A stretch of DNA of 8,500 nucleotides, from NCBI GenBank assembly GCA_902633535.1, contig CACPGM010000019.1, positions 1-8,500 of the forward strand, written 5' to 3'. Below, piece by piece: positions 1-6,771 of this stretch. The first letter of the stretch is position 1. Every line of letters begins with the position of its first letter. Position numbers and translations under genes: made by a program. The notes under the pieces were generated by a model. That model searched no databases. It saw only the letters and a program-made list of their open reading frames with translations, and was not told where the DNA came from. Source of the stretch: an uncultured Pelagibacteraceae bacterium. GTDB taxonomy: Bacteria > Pseudomonadota > Alphaproteobacteria > Pelagibacterales > Pelagibacteraceae.

Positions 1-325
1 AGTTCAACAATTCACAAGAATTGGAAAAATGGCAATGATTGGGGGAATGACTGGTGTTTTACATGATGTAATTCCTTATGGATTATCAACTGGGAACAGA
101 AACTCATTACAAGGATTAAACTTAATAGGCTTAAGAAGAGCTAAGTTTGAAAACAAGGATATTTTAGGCTTAAGTGAAGCCTATAAGGAGATTTTTGCAA
201 CAAAGAATATCATTGAAAACATAAGCAAATTGAATGGTTCTTTTCAAAAAAATCCATTAGTTAAAAATGTGATTGAGTTTATAACAAAAGATAAAAAAAG
301 ATCTATTTGCACACCATTTTCTTAA
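1..325 (+). CDS. lpxA: UDP-N-acetylglucosamine acyltransferase LpxA, C-terminal part (5' end outside window)
   Basis: LpxA transfers a 3-hydroxyacyl chain from acyl carrier protein to the 3-OH of UDP-GlcNAc, the first step of lipid A synthesis in the cytoplasm. The reading frame is open from base 2 and gives 107 residues. An internal ATG at 29 is not the start, because the in-frame residues before it (VQQFTRIGKM) match the last left-handed beta-helix repeats of the family. Family features seen are the VQQF.RIG / MIGG.TGV repeat, a GN residue pair followed by the segment GLNLIGLRRAKF (the position where E. coli LpxA has its substrate-contacting arginines), and a helical C-terminal domain (LSEAYKEIF onward). 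The catalytic histidine would lie upstream of the window. The stop codon is one base before the lpxI start, so the two genes are very probably co-transcribed. Identification is by motif and context, and is firm despite the truncation. Confidence 0.93.
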   Translation, partial: VQQFTRIGKMAMIGGMTGVLHDVIPYGLSTGNRNSLQGLNLIGLRRAKFENKDILGLSEAYKEIFATKNIIENISKLNGSFQKNPLVKNVIEFITKDKKRSICTPFS

Positions 326-326
326 G

Positions 327-1121
327 ATGATAGGATTAATTTTTGGTGACACTGATTTTCCAAAGGAAATTATAAAAACCATTAAAAAAAAGAAAATAAA
401 GTATTTGATAATTGATTTATCAAAGTCTAAAAAATTTAAGCGAGATAAAAGGTCTCATTTAGTATCCATAGGTCAATTTGGTAAAATTATAAATATTCTT
501 AAGGAAAAGAACTGTAAAAAAGTCTTATTTGCTGGAAAGGTAAACAAACCAAACTTTTCAAAATTAAAATTAGATTTTAAAGGCATCTATTATATTCCAA
601 GAATAATTAAAGCATCTAAACTTGGAGATGCAGCCATACTTAAAGAAATCATTAAAATATTAGCTCAAAACAAGATCAAAACTGTAAATTCACTTAAATT
701 TAATCCAGAGCTCTCATTAAAAAAAGGAAATTACACAAAGATTAAACCAAACAGGCATGATCAATTAGATATTAAAAAAGCAATTAAAACATTAAATAGT
801 TTGAGACAATATAATTTTAGCCAAGGAGTTGTAGTTAGAAATAAAAAAGTAGTTTCTATAGAAGGAAAAGGTGGAACTAAAAAAATGCTTGAAAAAGGTA
901 GAAGTAAAAAATTTAGAAATCATGGTGTTCTAGTTAAGTTTCCAAAAAAGAAACAAGATATGAGGGTGGATCTTCCAACGATTGGATTAAAAACTATAAA
1001 ACAAAGTAAAATGGCTGGATTAAAAGGTATTGTTATAAAAAACAAACAACATGTTTTTTTAGATAAAACTAAATGTATTAAATTTGCTAACAAAAATAAG
1101 ATGTTTATCTCAGTAAAATGA
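327..1121 (+). CDS. lpxI: UDP-2,3-diacylglucosamine pyrophosphatase LpxI (former DUF1009)
   Basis: LpxI hydrolyses UDP-2,3-diacylglucosamine to lipid X and UMP, the fourth step of lipid A synthesis. It replaces LpxH in most alphaproteobacteria. The 264-residue product is close to the usual family length. The N-terminal domain starts with the nucleotide-binding-like strand MIGLIFGDTDFP and contains the family blocks SIGQFGKIINILKE (48-61) and AGKVNKP (69-75). The C-terminal domain has DQLDIKKAIKTL (145-156), QGVVV (166-170) and the highly conserved QDMRVDLPTIG (210-220), whose acidic residues are the likely metal and catalytic site by comparison with the Caulobacter enzyme. The usual EGTDAM-like motif is altered here to GGTKKM (182-187). 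The protein is very lysine-rich, as expected from A+T-biased codons. Its ATG follows the lpxA stop by one base, and its TGA stop overlaps the lpxB start as ATGA. Its place between lpxA and lpxB supports the assignment. Confidence 0.92.
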   Translation: MIGLIFGDTDFPKEIIKTIKKKKIKYLIIDLSKSKKFKRDKRSHLVSIGQFGKIINILKEKNCKKVLFAGKVNKPNFSKLKLDFKGIYYIPRIIKASKLGDAAILKEIIKILAQNKIKTVNSLKFNPELSLKKGNYTKIKPNRHDQLDIKKAIKTLNSLRQYNFSQGVVVRNKKVVSIEGKGGTKKMLEKGRSKKFRNHGVLVKFPKKKQDMRVDLPTIGLKTIKQSKMAGLKGIVIKNKQHVFLDKTKCIKFANKNKMFISVK

Positions 1122-2254
1122 AAAAGATTTTTATATTAACTGGCGAACCTTCTGGAGACAAACTTGCCTCAAAAGTTATATCTAAACTAAAAAAAAACAA
1201 TCCTAATATTGAGTATTCTTGTGTTGGTGGAACCCACTTAAATTCATTAGGAATAAAATCTATTTTTAATCTTAAAGAAATTAGTTACATTGGATTCACA
1301 AGTGTTTTATTAAATATTTTCAAAATAAAGAATAAAATAAATAAAACTGTAGAGGAAATAATAAAATTTAACCCAGATATATTGTTTAGTGTAGATAGTC
1401 CCGATTTTACACTAAGAGTTGCTGAAAAAGTAAAAAAATTAAATAATGGGATCAAGACAGTTCATTATGTAGCTCCACAAGTATGGGTTTGGCGAGAGGG
1501 AAGAGTAAAAAAGTTTAAAAAATTCTTAGATCATATTTTATTATTATTTGATTTTGAAAAAAAATATTTTGATAAAGAAAATATTCCAAATACTTTTGTT
1601 GGACATCCATTATTAGAGCATGAATTTAAAGATAAGATAGATCTATCTAGCATCATATCGAATGATAAAAAAATTATTTCTCTTTTTTCAGGTAGTAGAT
1701 CATCCGAAGTAAATTTACTTTTACCTATATTAATTGATTTTATAAATATGATGAATAACAAATTTGATAATTTAACTTTTGTATTTCATACGACTGATGA
1801 AAATAAGAATTTAATTAGTGAAAAGGTCAATAATATAAATCTAAAAAATGTCGAAGTTATTTCTGATGAAAATATAAAAAAACAAATACTAAATAAATCT
1901 ACTTTTGCAGTTTCTAAATCTGGCACAGTTTCTCTTGAAATCTGTAATGCAAAAGTTCCATCTATAATTATCTATAAAATGAATTTTTTGAATTTTTTAA
2001 TTGTTAAAATGTTGGTCAAAATAAAATTTGCTAACATTATTAATATTATTAATAACCAAGAAATAATTCCAGAATTAATACAAAAAGAGTGTAATGCTAA
2101 AGAGATTTTTAATTCTGTTGTTTATTTTCTAAAAAATCCAAAATTAATGAAAAAACAAATTAATGATTGTGAGGAAACTTTAATTAAAATAAGATCAAAA
2201 ACATCATCATCTGATGAAGCTTCATCAGTATTAACTAAGTTCCTTATTAGTTAA
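1118..2254 (+). CDS. lpxB: Lipid-A-disaccharide synthase LpxB
   Basis: LpxB, a GT19-family glycosyltransferase, joins lipid X to UDP-2,3-diacylglucosamine to form the tetra-acylated disaccharide-1-phosphate on the inner face of the inner membrane. At 378 residues it has the normal length. Family motifs appear in order: GEPSGD (9-14), VGG..L...G (36-45), SVDSPDF with the acidic pair D93/D96 expected at the active site, APQVWVWREGRVKK (119-132), VGHPLLEH (161-168), FSGSRSSE (190-197), SKSGTVSLE (266-274) and the hydrophobic, lysine-bearing stretch YKMNFLNFLIVKMLVKIK (286-303), which is thought to associate with the membrane or acyl chains, followed by NNQEIIPELIQ (312-322). The start overlaps the lpxI stop by four bases (ATGA), which suggests translational coupling. 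The last 24 bases overlap the 3' end of gltX on the other strand. LpxI supplies one of its two substrates. Confidence 0.96.
   Translation: MKKIFILTGEPSGDKLASKVISKLKKNNPNIEYSCVGGTHLNSLGIKSIFNLKEISYIGFTSVLLNIFKIKNKINKTVEEIIKFNPDILFSVDSPDFTLRVAEKVKKLNNGIKTVHYVAPQVWVWREGRVKKFKKFLDHILLLFDFEKKYFDKENIPNTFVGHPLLEHEFKDKIDLSSIISNDKKIISLFSGSRSSEVNLLLPILIDFINMMNNKFDNLTFVFHTTDENKNLISEKVNNINLKNVEVISDENIKKQILNKSTFAVSKSGTVSLEICNAKVPSIIIYKMNFLNFLIVKMLVKIKFANIINIINNQEIIPELIQKECNAKEIFNSVVYFLKNPKLMKKQINDCEETLIKIRSKTSSSDEASSVLTKFLIS
2211..2228. repeat. 18-bp perfect palindrome inside the 3' end of lpxB
   Basis: CTGATGAAGCTTCATCAG is identical to its own reverse complement. As RNA from either strand it can form a 7-bp stem with a 4-base loop. 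It lies inside the lpxB codons for a serine/aspartate-rich stretch (SSSDEASSV) and just beyond the gltX stop codon on the other strand. For the gltX transcript it would be the first hairpin after the stop. The sequence that follows on that strand (ATGATGATGTTTTG) contains only a short T run, so it is a poor intrinsic terminator. It may simply reflect repeated Ser/Asp/Glu codons. Confidence 0.5.
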
Positions 2255-2255
2255 T
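2230..2255 (+). terminator. Candidate hairpin terminator spanning both convergent stop codons
   Basis: ATTAACTAA (2230-2238) and TTAGTTAAT (2247-2255) form a perfect 9-bp inverted repeat around the 8-base loop GTTCCTTA. On the + strand it is followed by CTTTTTG, so it resembles a weak, A+T-rich intrinsic terminator for the lpx transcript. The gltX stop (TTA read on +, 2231-2233) is in the left arm and the lpxB stop (2252-2254) is in the right arm. On the - strand no T run follows, so termination of gltX here is less likely. The stem has only one G-C pair per strand side, so thermodynamic stability is low. Confidence 0.45.
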
Positions 2256-3631
2256 CTTTTTGTTACATCTTCTTTTCCAAGAGAAATAATTATATCATAT
2301 ATCCCAGGTCCAAATTTAGATCCTGTTAAAGCTATTCTCAAAGGCTGTCCAACCCCTTTAAAATTAGTATCGTTTGATTTAATCAATTCGTTTACTATTG
2401 GCTCTAATGTTTCTTTGCTAAGTTTAGCAACACTGCTAAATTGAGTGCAGAAATCAGAAATGACTTTTTTGGCTTTATCATCAATTAACTTGATATCATC
2501 TTGGTTAAAATTAACTTCATCTACCATGATATATTGACCATTATTGAATATATCTTCCAAGGTTTTAGCTTTATTTTTTAGGAAGATTAGGGATTTTTTA
2601 ATCTTATCTTTCTTATCTGATTTAATTTCACTCTTATATAATTTGCAATAGTCGGTTAGTTGATCAAATAAATCATTTTCATCGATATTTTTAATATAAT
2701 GTTCATTCATTGATAAAATTCTACTCATATCTAGTTTCGAAGGAGATTTACCAATTCCTTCGAGATTAAAATATTTAATACTTTCGTCTAATGTAAAAAT
2801 TTCTTTGTCTTTATAAGACCATCCTAATCTTAAAAGATAATTTCTTAGAGCATCTGGCATAATACCTATTTTGGAATAATCATCTAATGTAGAAGCCTTA
2901 TCTCGTTTTGATAGTTTCTTTCCTTCAATTGTATGTATTAAAGGTATATGAGCAAACGAGGGTATTTCCCATTTCATAGCTTGATATATTTGTATTTGTT
3001 TGAACGTATTAATTTTATGATCATCGCCTCTTATAATGTGTGTCATATTCATTTGATGATCATCGACTGATGCAGATAAATTGTAAGTTGGAGTTCCATC
3101 ATTTCTTAAGATAATAAAATCTTCAATAGTATTATTGTCAATTTCAACATCACCTTGAACTAAATCTTTTAATACAGATGTTCCATCTATTTTACTTTTA
3201 AATCTTATTACTGGTTTAATATCTTTTGGAGCATCGGTTTCTTTCTTATCTCTCCATTTTTTATCGTAGATATAAGGAATTTTTTTTTGTCTTGCTCGTT
3301 TCTTTTGTTCCTCTATTTCTTCACTCGAGCAATAACATTTATATGCAAAACCATTTTTAAGTAATTCATTTGCAACTTTGATATGATCTTCAACTTTTTT
3401 AGATTGTATATACTCTTCTCCGTCATAATTAATACCAATCCATTTAAGAGATTTAACTATTTGATCTTTATATTCGTCTTTTGATCTTTCTTTATCAGTA
3501 TCTTCAACTCTTAAATAAAAATCACCTTTTTGGTTTTTAGAATACAACCAATTGAATAAAGCTGTTCTCACACCACCTATATGCAAAGGTCCAGTAGGAG
3601 ATGGAGCAAATCTTGTTGCTACTTTTTTCAT
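2231..3631 (-). CDS. gltX: Glutamyl-tRNA synthetase
   Basis: This class I synthetase charges tRNA-Glu. In alphaproteobacteria, which generally lack GlnRS, such an enzyme also commonly mischarges tRNA-Gln for later amidation by GatCAB. The 466-residue length is normal. The catalytic domain begins with FAPSPTGPLHIGG (8-20), containing the HIGH-type motif, then RVEDTDKERS (41-50). The KMSKS-type motif is KKLSKRD (238-244). Other signatures are FIILRNDGTPTYNL (172-185) and DDHQM...HIIRGDDH (190-205). A CYC pair (C99, C101) sits where zinc-binding GluRS enzymes have their first cysteines, but the later partner has become tryptophan in YDKKWRD (122-128), so zinc binding is doubtful. The C-terminal helical anticodon-binding domain is complete. 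The stop overlaps the lpxB 3' end. The start is 22 bases downstream of lexA with no clear Shine-Dalgarno sequence, so co-transcription with lexA is likely. Confidence 0.97.
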   Translation of the reverse strand: MKKVATRFAPSPTGPLHIGGVRTALFNWLYSKNQKGDFYLRVEDTDKERSKDEYKDQIVKSLKWIGINYDGEEYIQSKKVEDHIKVANELLKNGFAYKCYCSSEEIEEQKKRARQKKIPYIYDKKWRDKKETDAPKDIKPVIRFKSKIDGTSVLKDLVQGDVEIDNNTIEDFIILRNDGTPTYNLSASVDDHQMNMTHIIRGDDHKINTFKQIQIYQAMKWEIPSFAHIPLIHTIEGKKLSKRDKASTLDDYSKIGIMPDALRNYLLRLGWSYKDKEIFTLDESIKYFNLEGIGKSPSKLDMSRILSMNEHYIKNIDENDLFDQLTDYCKLYKSEIKSDKKDKIKKSLIFLKNKAKTLEDIFNNGQYIMVDEVNFNQDDIKLIDDKAKKVISDFCTQFSSVAKLSKETLEPIVNELIKSNDTNFKGVGQPLRIALTGSKFGPGIYDIIISLGKEDVTKRLTNKELS

Positions 3632-3653
3632 TGAAAATGTTTAGACTATTTTA

Positions 3654-4331
3654 CTAGAAGTTTCTATATAAAGATACTAATACGCCCTGTACTTTAACTC
3701 TATCTGGGCCAAATATTTTAGTTTCGTAGTTTTTATTTGCACTTTCAAGTGCTACCACTTTACCTTTTTTTCTAATTCTTTTAAGCATAGCTTCATGCTC
3801 ATCAATTAAAGCAACAACTATTTTTCCGTTATCAGCAGTGTCTGTTCGTTTGATTATAACAGTATCACCTTCGTTAATCCCAGCTTCAATCATTGAGTCT
3901 CCTTGTACTTTTAGACCAAAATAATCACCATTTTTTTCTAAATTACTAGGCAGAGGTATTCTTGACACTTCATTTTGAATTGCCTCTACAGGAGTTCCTG
4001 CAGCTATTTTTCCTAGAACAGGCACTTCTAAATCATCAGACATAGGCTTTTCATCATCTAAACCACCCTTAATAACACTTGGTGAAAAACTGTTGTAAAT
4101 ATCATTTGCTGAAGCTGTTTCTGGTAATTTAATTACTTCTAATGCTCTAGCTTTATGAGCAAGTCTTTTAATAAACCCTCTTTCTTCTAATGCACTGATT
4201 AATCTATGAATTCCTGATTTAGATTTTAAATTCAAAGACTGTTTCATTTCCTCGTAAGATGGAGACACCCCAGAGCTTCTCAACTTCTTGTTGATAAATA
4301 AAAGCAGGTTTTTTTGTTTTTTTGTTAGCAT
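3654..4331 (-). CDS. lexA: SOS repressor LexA (S24 self-cleaving)
   Basis: LexA represses DNA-damage genes until RecA filaments trigger its self-cleavage. The 225-residue product has the longer length typical of alphaproteobacteria (E. coli has 202). The N-terminal winged helix-turn-helix spans about residues 1-66, with a recognition region (SPSYEEMKQSLNLKSKSGIH, 23-42) followed by RLISALEERGFIKRL of the alphaproteobacterial type. A polar linker runs from about 70 to 101. The C-terminal S24 peptidase domain has the Ala111-Gly112 cleavage site in VLGKIAAGTPVE, the nucleophile Ser146 in QGDSMIEAGI and the general base Lys184 in AMLKRI. All three are intact, so the protein should be cleavable. 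A GTTC-N7-GTTC operator lies 24 bases upstream of the ATG, which indicates autoregulation. No Shine-Dalgarno sequence is evident. gltX follows after 22 bases. moeA/moaC (upstream) and comEC (downstream), common neighbours in relatives, are absent. Confidence 0.97.
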   Translation of the reverse strand: MLTKKQKNLLLFINKKLRSSGVSPSYEEMKQSLNLKSKSGIHRLISALEERGFIKRLAHKARALEVIKLPETASANDIYNSFSPSVIKGGLDDEKPMSDDLEVPVLGKIAAGTPVEAIQNEVSRIPLPSNLEKNGDYFGLKVQGDSMIEAGINEGDTVIIKRTDTADNGKIVVALIDEHEAMLKRIRKKGKVVALESANKNYETKIFGPDRVKVQGVLVSLYRNF

Positions 4332-4354
4332 AAGAACAAATATCGTACAAATAT

Positions 4355-4369
4355 GTTCTACAAAAGTTC
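4355..4369 (-). promoter_or_regulatory. LexA operator (alphaproteobacterial SOS box) of lexA
   Basis: On the + strand the sequence reads GTTC-TACAAAA-GTTC, an exact direct repeat with a 7-base spacer. Read towards lexA it is GAAC-TTTTGTA-GAAC. This is the known LexA target of Rhizobium, Caulobacter and Rhodobacter relatives, and it differs from the CTGT-N8-ACAG box of E. coli. It lies 24 bases upstream of the lexA start codon, where bound LexA would block initiation. I could not assign -35 and -10 hexamers with confidence. TTGTAG (4376-4371) and TATTTG (4353-4348), spaced by 17 bases, are possible but weak, and would place the operator between them. Confidence 0.82.
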
Positions 4370-4419
4370 TCTACAATTCACAATAGTAAAAAAAGCTAAT
4401 AAAATAGGGATTAATTCGA

Positions 4420-5211
4420 CTAAAGAACTGAAAAAATAGAGTTATTATCAAGATCCTTCAAAAGTGATTCACCAATTAAAAAAGTTTTAATAGATGTTTT
4501 GTTTGAAAGTTCCAACAGTTCGTCTTTTGTTTTAATTCCACTCTCTGAAATTAATGGACCTCTGTGATTAATTAAAACATCATGAATATCGTAAGTTGTA
4601 TTTATATCTGTTTTTAAAGTTTTTAAATTTCTATTATTAATACCAATCAAAGCATCTTTAAATTTAAGTGCTTGCTTAGCTTCTTCGACAGTATGAACCT
4701 CGACTATTACAGACATATTTAATTTTAATGCTTCTTCATATAATTCAATCGCAAGGCCTTCACTGACACCAGCTAAGATAATTAATATGGCATCAGCTCC
4801 ATAACTTTTTGCCAACGGTATTTGAAATTTATCTACAAAAAAATCCTTACAAAGAATTGGCAAATTAACAGTTTTTTTAATCTTACTAATATGGATTAGG
4901 TTTCCCAAAAAAAAATCTTCCTCGGTTAGCACTGACAAGCAAGTTGTTTTATTAGAATTGTATGTCTCAGCTATTTTAACAGGTTCATAATCTTTTATAA
5001 TTATACCTGCTGAAGGACTAGCTTTTTTAATTTCAGCAATGATTGAAAATTTATTTTCTTTTATATTATTTTCAATTTTTTCTTTAAAATTAATAAAAGA
5101 TTTATTTTTATCTATCATTTCATTTAATGAAGCTAATGAAACATTCTTTTTTAAATTTATTATTTTTTCACTTTTTTTTTTAATTATTTTTTCAAGAACG
5201 TTTTCAGGCAT
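4420..5211 (-). CDS. trpC: Indole-3-glycerol phosphate synthase TrpC
   Basis: TrpC closes the ring of 1-(2-carboxyphenylamino)-1-deoxyribulose 5-phosphate, with loss of CO2 and water, to give indole-3-glycerol phosphate in tryptophan synthesis. The 263 residues form a single (beta/alpha)8 barrel of normal length. There is no fused TrpF domain, so TrpF must be encoded elsewhere. Catalytic residues by family alignment are all present: E60 and K62 in IIAEIKKASPSAG, K122 in LCKDFFVD, E171 in VEVH, N192 and R194 in GINNRNLKT, and E223/S224 in LISESGI. The phosphate-binding loop LIGESLL is at 245-251. The ATG lies inside the end of trpD (8-base overlap), so translation is probably coupled. It is the last gene of the trp cluster. 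A T7 run follows about 25 bases after the stop, but without a convincing hairpin. Confidence 0.96.
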   Translation of the reverse strand: MPENVLEKIIKKKSEKIINLKKNVSLASLNEMIDKNKSFINFKEKIENNIKENKFSIIAEIKKASPSAGIIIKDYEPVKIAETYNSNKTTCLSVLTEEDFFLGNLIHISKIKKTVNLPILCKDFFVDKFQIPLAKSYGADAILIILAGVSEGLAIELYEEALKLNMSVIVEVHTVEEAKQALKFKDALIGINNRNLKTLKTDINTTYDIHDVLINHRGPLISESGIKTKDELLELSNKTSIKTFLIGESLLKDLDNNSIFSVL

Positions 5212-6196
5212 TTTGAATTTTTTCTAAATGTTTAATTACTTTTTTTGATAAAATATGTTCTCTTGAATTTTTATAGGCATCAGCAAAATTTTTATGAGTT
5301 TCATTAACAATTAATCCTGCAGCAGCATTTAAACATACAGACTTTGAAAAATCATTATCTTCACCTTTAAAAATATTAATCATTTTTTCTGCATTAAATT
5401 TTGCGTCATCACCCACAAGATTCTCAAATTTATCTGCATCTACATTTAATTCTTTAGGGTCAATAATAATTTCAGAAATCTTATTATCTTTTAATTGAAT
5501 TACATTTGTTTTGGCATAAGGAGAAATTTCATCTAAACCATCTTCACTATTGACAATCCAAGCAAATTTAATATCTAAGTTATTTAAAGCATTTGCAAAT
5601 ATTTTTAACAGTTGTTTATCAAATACACCAACTACTTGTCTTTTTACTAAAGCAGGGCTACTTAATGGTCCAATCATATTAAATATAGTTCTTTTTCCAA
5701 TCTTTTTTCTAGTGGGTCCAACAAATCTCATTGCACTATGATAATTAGGTGCAAACATAAAACCAAAATTATTTTTATTAATTTGAGTCTCTATATCATT
5801 TGGTTCTAAATTAATTTTTATATTTAAAGCTTCTAAAACATCACCAGATCCACATTTAGAAGATACAGCTTTATTTCCGTGTTTTGCAACTTTAACACCC
5901 ATACTTGAAAGTAATAATGCAGATGCTGTTGATATATTTAGTGTATTCATACCATCTCCACCAGTGCCACATGTATCAACACAGTTTTCTACATTTACTC
6001 TTTTAGACTTATTTCTAAGAACAAAAACTCCACCAGCTATTTCATCTGAGGCTTCACCCTTGGCTGATAAAAGTGTTAAAAAATCGAATATTTCTTGGTC
6101 TTCTACTTTACCTTCCATTAATAGTTCAAAAGCTGCTTTACTTTCTTCAAAAGATAAATTTTCTTTATTTCTAATTTTTTCTATGAATTGTTTCAT
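5204..6196 (-). CDS. trpD: Anthranilate phosphoribosyltransferase TrpD
   Basis: TrpD transfers the phosphoribosyl group of PRPP to anthranilate, the second committed step of tryptophan synthesis. The 330-residue length is typical. A small helical N-terminal domain (1-70) is followed by the class III phosphoribosyltransferase core. PRPP-binding CGTGGDGMNTLNIST is at 76-90, KHGN at 105-108 and the SSKCGSGDVLEALN loop at 112-125. The anthranilate-side segment NNFGFMFAPNYHSAMRFVGPTRKKIGKRT runs from 142 to 170 and is given here as a span of two conserved blocks, the FAP..H and the GPTR..IG.RT elements. GLDEISP (220-226) carries the D222/E223 pair that binds the second magnesium ion. It starts 5 bases after the trpG stop, preceded only by a weak purine stretch (TTAAGATTA), and overlaps trpC by 8 bases. 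There is no TrpG fusion, unlike in enteric bacteria. Confidence 0.97.
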   Translation of the reverse strand: MKQFIEKIRNKENLSFEESKAAFELLMEGKVEDQEIFDFLTLLSAKGEASDEIAGGVFVLRNKSKRVNVENCVDTCGTGGDGMNTLNISTASALLLSSMGVKVAKHGNKAVSSKCGSGDVLEALNIKINLEPNDIETQINKNNFGFMFAPNYHSAMRFVGPTRKKIGKRTIFNMIGPLSSPALVKRQVVGVFDKQLLKIFANALNNLDIKFAWIVNSEDGLDEISPYAKTNVIQLKDNKISEIIIDPKELNVDADKFENLVGDDAKFNAEKMINIFKGEDNDFSKSVCLNAAAGLIVNETHKNFADAYKNSREHILSKKVIKHLEKIQNA

Positions 6197-6201
6197 TAAT
6201 C

Positions 6202-6771
6202 TTAAATCTTAACGAAGTTTTTTAAAATTTTAATACCTATCTTAGTTTTAATACTTTCAGGGTGAAATTGCACTCCATGAACATGGTATTTTTTATGTTG
6301 TATTCCCATTATCAGTCCATCTTTAGTTTCAGCAGTAATTTCAAGATCTTTGGATAGTGATTTTTTATCAATTATCAAGCTGTGATAACGTGTTGCCTCA
6401 AAAGTTTTTGGAAGATTTTTTAATACACCAGTTTTTTTTGATATTATTTTGCTGGTTTTTCCATGCATTAGTTTCCTTGCTTGAACAATTTTAGAACCGA
6501 ATATTTGTCCTATAATTTGATGACCTAAACAAACACCAAGTATAGGTATCTTTTTATATAAAGATTTAACAATTTTTAGACAATTACCAGATTGATTAGG
6601 ATTTCCAGGCCCAGGAGATATTACAATTTTATTATACTTTTTTTTTAATATTTCTTTTGAATTAATTTGATCATTTCTAATTACATCAACATTTACTTTT
6701 AACGAGGATAAATAATGATAAAGATTAAAAGTAAAACTATCATAATTATCTATTAAAATTATTTTTTTCAT
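6202..6771 (-). CDS. trpG: Anthranilate synthase glutamine amidotransferase subunit TrpG
   Basis: TrpG releases ammonia from glutamine and channels it to TrpE for anthranilate formation. In some bacteria the same subunit also serves PabB for folate synthesis; that sharing cannot be judged from this window. The 189 residues form one class I glutamine amidotransferase domain of normal length. Motifs are LIDNYDSFT (6-14), VISPGPGNP (50-58), the nucleophile Cys81 in GVCLGHQIIG (79-88), and the catalytic His170 and Glu172 in VQFHPES (167-173). The HGKTS segment (103-107) matches the conserved loop near the active site. Its start overlaps the trpE stop as ATGA, so the two subunits are probably made in balanced amounts. 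It is separate from trpE, unlike the fused trpE(G) of many Rhizobiales. Confidence 0.96.
   Translation of the reverse strand: MKKIILIDNYDSFTFNLYHYLSSLKVNVDVIRNDQINSKEILKKKYNKIVISPGPGNPNQSGNCLKIVKSLYKKIPILGVCLGHQIIGQIFGSKIVQARKLMHGKTSKIISKKTGVLKNLPKTFEATRYHSLIIDKKSLSKDLEITAETKDGLIMGIQHKKYHVHGVQFHPESIKTKIGIKILKNFVKI

Noticed and set aside
1531..1761. Open - strand frame of 76 codons inside lpxB
   Set aside because: It lies fully antisense to conserved LpxB motifs and encodes nothing recognisable.
4334..4337. A third GAAC/GTTC half-site next to the lexA operator
   Set aside because: It is 17 bases from the nearest repeat and in the opposite orientation, so it does not fit the N7 spacing.
4391..4397. 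T7 run on the - strand after trpC, as a possible intrinsic terminator
   Set aside because: The bases before it (CTATTTTATTAG) form at most a 3-bp stem, so there is no usable hairpin.
5039..5227. Open + strand frame of 62 codons opposite the start of trpC, with a hydrophobic, membrane-like translation
   Set aside because: It is the antisense of lysine-rich trpC codons (AAA read as TTT gives Phe), which creates false hydrophobic peptides. It has no ribosome binding site or family resemblance.
5964..6212. Open + strand frame of 82 codons opposite the start of trpD
   Set aside because: It is antisense to the conserved PRPP-binding region of TrpD, whose conservation explains the lack of stops.
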